From Rusavskia elegans (lineage: Eukaryota; Ascomycota; Lecanoromycetes; Teloschistales; Teloschistaceae): a stretch of 64,000 nt of DNA. The DNA is taken from positions 124,001 through 188,000 of the forward strand of contig SAUG01000009.1 of assembly GCA_011316305.1 (NCBI GenBank), read 5' to 3'. Shown in pieces: positions 58,721 through 64,000 of the stretch; the stretch's first letter is position 1; every line of letters starts with the position of its first letter. The notes under the pieces are model-generated. The model was given only the letters and a program-made list of their open reading frames with translations, had not been told where the DNA came from and did not search any database. The translations under genes and the position numbers were made by a program.

Positions 58721-58796
58721 TCCTTTAAAATAATTGGTCCGTTGAATCGAAGCCTTTTAAACGAGCCCAGCGAGTTTAGAGATTTTGACCGTCGGT
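58721..58796 (-). repeat. Terminal inverted repeat, right end of the pogo-type element
   Basis: On the minus strand begins ACCGACGGTC next to TA at 58797-58798. Partner of 56454-56529. Confidence 0.78.
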
Positions 58797-58798
58797 TA

Positions 58799-59062
58799 AC
58801 TATTAGTCGTAACGATTACTTTACGGTAGGAAATTTTCGAATAAAAAAAACTCGTAATATTTCTAACTCGCTCGAGTTTATCAAAATTAGATATTTATCT
58901 AAAAACTGATATTATATCTAATGAAATTATAGATTCAAATATTAAATATAGAATTTTAATAAATTTATTTAATATATTATAGAATTAGATAAATAAAATT
59001 TACAAAATAATAAAATAACGAAATAGTAAAATTTAAAAATTTAAAAATTATAAGTAAAGTAA
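58799..59062. other. AT-rich sequence between the pogo-type element and the third LTR
   Basis: About 265 bp of AT-rich DNA with nothing recognisable. Confidence 0.3.
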
Positions 59063-59474
59063 TATAACGTCCCTGTATATCAAAAGGCATTACGTTCGAG
59101 TCTAGCTACAGCCGTAGACGTAATACGAGCTACTAAATAGTAAGAAAATTCTAGCGTAGATTATTATAACTAATCCCGTATAGTTACAAAAGTACGGTTA
59201 TAATATTATAAGATATCTTCGTTATAAAAGTAATTAAAAAGGAAATAATTTAGAAATATTTAGTAATTATATTAATAACTAACGAAAGAAGTTATCCAAT
59301 AGAAATAAAGAGTAATATATATAGTAAAAATAGCCGATAGTATCGTTAGGTAGCCGTTCGCTAAAAACTCCTATTATAAAAGTCGGCTATAACGGCTATA
59401 GACGGCTATAGATAATTAGTTTTACTTAGTTGGCTAATTTTCTAATACGTTTCTATAGAATTATAGATATAATA
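59063..59474 (-). repeat. Third copy of the gypsy LTR
   Basis: A 412-bp sequence matching the LTRs at 48931-49341 and 52638-53049, same orientation. Similarity to the first copy continues past 59474 into element-internal sequence (CAGCCTTTCCTATA against TAGTTTTTTCTATA), and the two flanks do not form a 5-bp duplication. It is therefore the 3' LTR of a second, truncated or interrupted, copy rather than a solo LTR. Confidence 0.75.
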
Positions 59475-62270
59475 CAGCCTTTCCTATATTATTTTCTACC
59501 TAGTTTATTTATATATAGGGTATATAAGGTTTAACTAACTCTTTTCTTTTTTTTTTCTTTTTTAATATTTTTATTATACGTTTTCGAAAAGGGAATCGAT
59601 TAAAGTCTTTCTATCGAATTAAATTAAAAGATATTATTATATCTTTTTTTTATAGTATCTATATTCGTAATCTTTTAAAAAAATATAAAGTTAAAGTTAG
59701 TAGTAATATCTATAGTAAAAATACTCGGGTCTAGAAATTATATAATCTTTTAATTTCTAATACTATTTATATATCTGGTTTTTTTTTCTAATATTTCGAT
59801 TTCTAATTATCTATAGAAAAACGTCTTAAAGATAAAAAAAATAAACTCCGTTTTAATATCGAAAATATTTTCGAAAAGTATTCTAAAACGCTTTATTATA
59901 TTAAATTCTTTGTAGATTCTAAAAAGAAAATTCGTAATTATCGTTTTATTAGAAATCGAATTTCTGTCGGCTTTTTAGAAAATAAAAATATTTTATTATA
60001 TATTATCGCGTTTTAGATAAACGTAAAAGTAATTTTATTATTTAGAAATAATACGTTTTATCTCGTTTTAATAAATTTAATAATCTAGTAGCGTTTTACT
60101 ATTCCGTTAGTTTTATACTAATCGCGTAAAAGACGTCTATTAAATCGGTTTCTATTTTTAATTCGGTTAATTTTAATCGATTTCTAAAAGAATTTAACTT
60201 TTTTTAGCTTTTAGAGGCGACGAATATATAAAAGAGTATTTAATTAAAGATTTATTTATATTTTATTATTTTATTCGTTTCGAACTATATATTAATATTA
60301 TAAATTATATCCGGGTCTTCTAATATCTCCGCTAACTTTCATTTTTTAACTACTATCTCGTTCTACGATAATAAAAATAGAGACTATTTATTTTTTAAAT
60401 ATATATTTAATATAGAATCCGATATTTCTTTATTCGATTTTTTATTTGGTTCTAGCGTAGGATTATATTTAACCTTTTCTATTTTTTTTTAATAATATTT
60501 TAGTGAATTTTTTTATTATTATCTATCTATAGTCTTTAGATTATCTTTTAGGTTTTATTATATTTTAAAGTTTATTATACTAGTAGATAGTAGTATTTCT
60601 TCTAGATTTTAGTTTCCTATATTTCGCCTCCTTTTTTAAAAAGATTATCGATTTCTTTAATTTATTCGTAGTTTATATTTAATATAATATCCAGTTCGTT
60701 ATATAAAAGGTTTTTATATACGAAAAGATATATTATTTATAGTTCTATTCTTTTTTTAACCGTATTTTTCTATATCGATATTCTAGAAATTTATTTTTTC
60801 TATTTATTTTCTAGTATAATATATTATCTAGGGTTTTTAATTATTATAAAATCTAATATTCCGATAAATCTATCTTTAATTTTAACTTCGATTTCTATAA
60901 CTCTATTATTTTATTAAAGATATTTTTAAATATATCCTTTAATCTAAATATATAATCTCTTTATAATTTTATTTTCATTTATTTTATTTATAAGAGCTAT
61001 TATTTTATAATCTCTAATTTTAATTTTAATAATTGCTGTAAAAGATTTTTCTATTTCGTATAGTTTAAAATCTAATATTAGCCTCTTTTTATTTTTTTAG
61101 GTTCTATAGAATACTATTCTAATTTTTTTTTATCTAATAAATAGATAAAATAATTATCATTATAGCAGGCTATCTAACTTTTAGTTATATATTTTCTAAT
61201 CTTTTGTTATAGAGTTACCGCGGGGGTCTGATATTTCCAAAAGTTGGTTAGATTTATTAGTATATCTATAAACGGAGGTATAACGAGTAATTACTTAAAT
61301 TAATTTAAAAAATAAATCAGTTTATTTATTAAAGTAATATATAGCGAAAACTAATAAATTAAATACGAACTATAAAAATATTAAGTTTAGAATCTATATA
61401 GATAATAAAATCATCTATATTTGATTTAACCAATATAATTAAAATACTAAATATAATTAAATAACTAAATTACTATTTAATAATAATTAGTAATTAGTAC
61501 GATTAAATAATACTAATTATTAAATAATCTCTAAATATTTAGTATATACTAAAAATCCTATTACTAAATATTAGATTCAATATAAAGTTCAGCCTAAAAT
61601 TATAATATTATTTTTTTTTTCTTTAATTTCGTTCCGAAGTTTATTTTTTTCCCGCTATTTAAAATTTTTCCTTTCTTTTTTTCTATACTATACTTTAACG
61701 TCGTTCCGAATCTAGTACCGTCCGTCGTTATAAATTTACCGACTTTACTAAATTTTTTAGTAATATTATAGTAAAAGCCTATTTTATTTATATAAAATAT
61801 TAAAGGGTATATAAAATTTATATTTATTCTAGAAAATATAGTAAATATCTATATTATAAATAGAAGTATAAGAATCGGGTAACCTAATTTAAATAGAATT
61901 ATTTAAAGAATAAAAAATTAAAATTATATAAAGATATCCGAAAAGTTTATAAAATTTAAAAAAAAGTTCGGATAGAAATATATATCGCTTTTATAAAAGA
62001 AATATAGTTTCGTTAAAAAATGAATTTATTAGATAAGCGTATTAAAAATACTATTATAGTAGACGTATCTAATATTAAAAATAACGAGGGTTTTAAATCT
62101 TTAAAACTTTCCGATAGTTTTTTATTTAGTTTATTTCTATAGATATGGAATATTTTAAATAACCTATCGGATTCTTTCTAAAATATTATAATATTTTTTA
62201 ATAATAGAACTACTATAGAGTTTTTCTAGTAGTTTACTAAATATTTTTTAGGTTTCTAAATTTTTCTAAA
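59475..62270. other. AT-rich degenerate transposon-derived sequence
   Basis: About 2.8 kb of RIP-mutated sequence, probably including interior of the family whose LTR ends at 59474. A patch at 61215-61245 is less AT-rich (around ACCGCGGGGGTCTG). Protein-like stretches with long open runs occur on the plus strand at about 61690-62130 but I cannot name a family. Confidence 0.35.
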
Positions 62271-64000
62271 GTAAGATAACTTTTCTATTTAATTAAATAA
62301 TTCTAATCTTTCTATTATAGAATCTTTTCGACTATAAAAGTATCTTCTTTCTATATTTCGATATTAAATATCTTTTATAACGGCGTTTCGGAATCGGTTA
62401 GTTCTAAAAGAAATATATAAAATACCGGGTATACTTTAGTATTTTTTAGTAGATCGAGTTCGAAATTCTAAAATCTTTTAATTTTTTTAATTAAAAATAG
62501 TCCGATTTTAATATAGTTAAATTTTTTATTTAAAGTTTTTATTTTTAGATTTTTTATAAAAAGATATACTTTATTCCCTTTTTTTAACTAAAATACTAAT
62601 TTTCGTTTTTTATTTTAATAGTTATCCGAATATTTCTATATTTTTTAGGATATTTCTATAGATTTTTTTCTAAATATCGATTTTTTAAATTACTAATTCC
62701 GCTATTAGATACGGTAGTAGTCGTTTAAATAGGTTCGGATTTCTTCTATTATTAGTATAGAATAGTATTTCTTTTATTATATTCGATTTTCTTATATTAA
62801 ATACTAATTATACTATTAATAAAAATAAAATCTAATTATTTTAAATATTATTCTAAAAGTCAATTAATATATTCTATATATCTATCTATTATTAGATAGA
62901 AAGCTATTAATATTTTTAGTTTAATACTAAATAGAAAAATAAAGAATTTATTTCTATTATTTATTAATACTTCTAGTAGTCTATAGTATCTAAATAATCG
63001 ATCGAATATAACGAATCTAAATTATTTTACTATAAAGTCTTTTTATAATAGAATTATATAGATATACTTCGTAAATTTATCTACTATATTAAATATTAAG
63101 TCGTATTTTATATTTATTATCAAGTTTTTTGATTTTAGAAATTTAATAATAAAATCTAATATAATTTTCTTCTATAATAAATCCGGTAGTTTCTAAAACT
63201 AAATTTTTCTATAACGAATATATATAGTATATTTATTTTACTAATAACTAAAATATTTTTTAATATATATCTCGATATATTATTTTATATTAGAAAATTA
63301 ATAATATTATTATAAAAATTATATTATCTTTTATACGCCTAAATACTTTTATAGTATTCTATTATAATACTTTTTAATATATTCGTTAATTTTATTATCT
63401 AGTATTTATAATTTTTTTTAATAGAAAACTATTTTCGATCGTTTCTAAATATATATAGCGTTATATTTATCTTATATTAATTTACTAATAGTCATCTATT
63501 TTTATTAATCTTTAGAATACTATTATTTAAAAAAAATTTTATTTTTATATAATTATTTCTTCGATTTAAAATATCTATATTTTTATTTTCTTTATCTAAA
63601 ATATAGTATATCCTAAATTTATATTAACCGAATAGTTTAAACTATTATATTTACTTTCTATTAAATTATTATAAGATTATAAAATATAGAAAGTTTTTAT
63701 AATCTATAAAAATTATTAAATCTAGTAATCTTTTAATATATACTCTCTATTATTCTAGTATAATTACTATAGCTAGTAGTTTTTTGTTATAGATATTGTA
63801 ATTTTATTCCGCTAGTAATAGTTTTTTTAAATTAAATATTTTAAGTACTAGATTTTCTATATATCTTCTTTTAAAATTATTAAATATTTATTATTTTCTT
63901 TTTCTCTAATACTATTCGACGATATTTTTTATTAAAGCTATTAGAATAAAAACTTTTTTAAAATAAATTTTTATAAATATTCGATTATAGTTTATAAATC
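62270..64000 (-). mobile_element. Second Ty3/gypsy family, integrase and RNase H part, running off the window
   Basis: On the minus strand, decayed RNase H is readable at about 63840-63590 (the DKELLAIV-type motif reads NKKLLAIV, followed by an FIDYKN stretch) and integrase core at about 63220-62830 (fragments LDFIIKF and FNIVDKFTKY, then FDRLFRYY). Order and spacing are those of a Ty3/gypsy pol. The integrase sequence is clearly different from that of the element at 48931-53049, so it is another family. The reverse transcriptase should lie beyond the right edge; the left boundary is not determined. Confidence 0.7.

Larger units (their letters stand above)
56454..58796 (-). mobile_element. 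pogo/Fot1-type DNA transposon, RIP-inactivated
   Basis: A 2343-bp element bounded by TA (56452-56453 and 58797-58798) and by terminal inverted repeats of at least 76 bp (56454-56529 and 58721-58796) that agree at roughly 65 of 76 positions, differing mostly by C/T and G/A transitions. The inside encodes a decayed transposase on the minus strand, about 58600-56900. Readable fragments of the DDE_1 domain include FNLADEYNIKQFEL and GKFTRLEFLAIL near 57740-57540. Many stops are present. TA duplication, size, long inverted repeats and DDE_1 fragments all fit the Tc1-mariner pogo/Fot1 branch. Confidence 0.8.
47641..64000. other. AT-rich block with RIP signature (decayed transposons)
   Basis: From about 47640 to the right edge the DNA becomes strongly AT-rich. 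CpA and TpG dinucleotides are nearly absent (for example the line 50881-50940 has none), TpA is abundant and CpG is retained. This is the pattern of repeat-induced point mutation, which converts CpA to TpA in duplicated DNA. Copies of the same element differ almost only by C/T and G/A changes. No intact host gene is visible inside. The region is a nested set of transposons, listed separately. Confidence 0.9.

Noticed and set aside
47641..64000. Reading the AT-rich block as a centromere or telomere-proximal region
   Set aside because: No telomeric repeat is present, and AT-richness is fully explained by RIP on identifiable transposons; a centromere cannot be inferred from composition.
1..64000. 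CRISPR arrays, riboswitches, bacterial operons
   Set aside because: Eukaryotic gene structure throughout; no regularly spaced repeats and no bacterial-type features.

Overview
The window is nuclear DNA of a filamentous ascomycete (Pezizomycotina; Dothideomycetes is my guess, not established). The basis is short GT-AG introns of about 50-110 bp with CTAAC-like branch sites, compact spacing of conserved eukaryotic housekeeping genes, and a sharp switch at about 47.64 kb from gene-rich DNA into a 16-kb AT-rich block with the signature of repeat-induced point mutation (RIP).

Gene-rich part (1-47640). In order: TUP1-like corepressor (+), AZF1-like C2H2 factor (+), ERG3 sterol C-5 desaturase (+), CBP80 cap-binding subunit (-), GSK3 kinase (-), TOM40 (-), PFK2-type bifunctional enzyme (+), URM1 (-), ELP2 (+), CAF16-type ABC ATPase (-), MOD5 tRNA isopentenyltransferase (+), RAI1/DXO decapping enzyme (-), a small coiled-coil-like gene (+), GET4 (-), a tRNA-Gly(CCC) gene with an unusual intron (-), a DUF3602/PAR32-like gene (-), MTO1 (-), VPS45 (-), ALE1-type MBOAT acyltransferase (+), a serine-rich tail-anchored protein (-), RCE1 CAAX protease (+) and RFC4 (-). 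For most genes I assembled the exons by eye; where all junctions were placed, the summed exon lengths are divisible by three and the reading frame is open throughout.

Four genes of tRNA anticodon-loop modification lie within 16 kb (URM1, ELP2, MOD5, MTO1). URM1 and ELP2, both needed for the mcm5s2U34 modification, are divergent and share a 211-bp intergenic region. The most unusual object is at 31552-31678: a complete tRNA-Gly(CCC) cloverleaf whose T stem is split by a 55-nt insert with the ends and branch site of a spliceosomal intron, not by the usual intron after position 37.

AT-rich part (47640-64000). CpA and TpG are almost absent while CpG survives, as expected of RIP. The block holds a mosaic of decayed transposons that can still be delimited: a Ty3/gypsy element with two ~411-bp LTRs and a 5-bp target duplication (48931-53049), lacking gag; a 423-bp SINE-like insert with a perfect 16-bp target duplication inside its integrase region (50241-50663); three short hAT-type nonautonomous elements with 8-bp target duplications (53.2-55.9 kb); a 2.34-kb pogo/Fot1-type element with TA duplications and long terminal inverted repeats (56454-58796); a third copy of the gypsy LTR (59063-59474); and the integrase and RNase H end of a second gypsy family running off the right edge.
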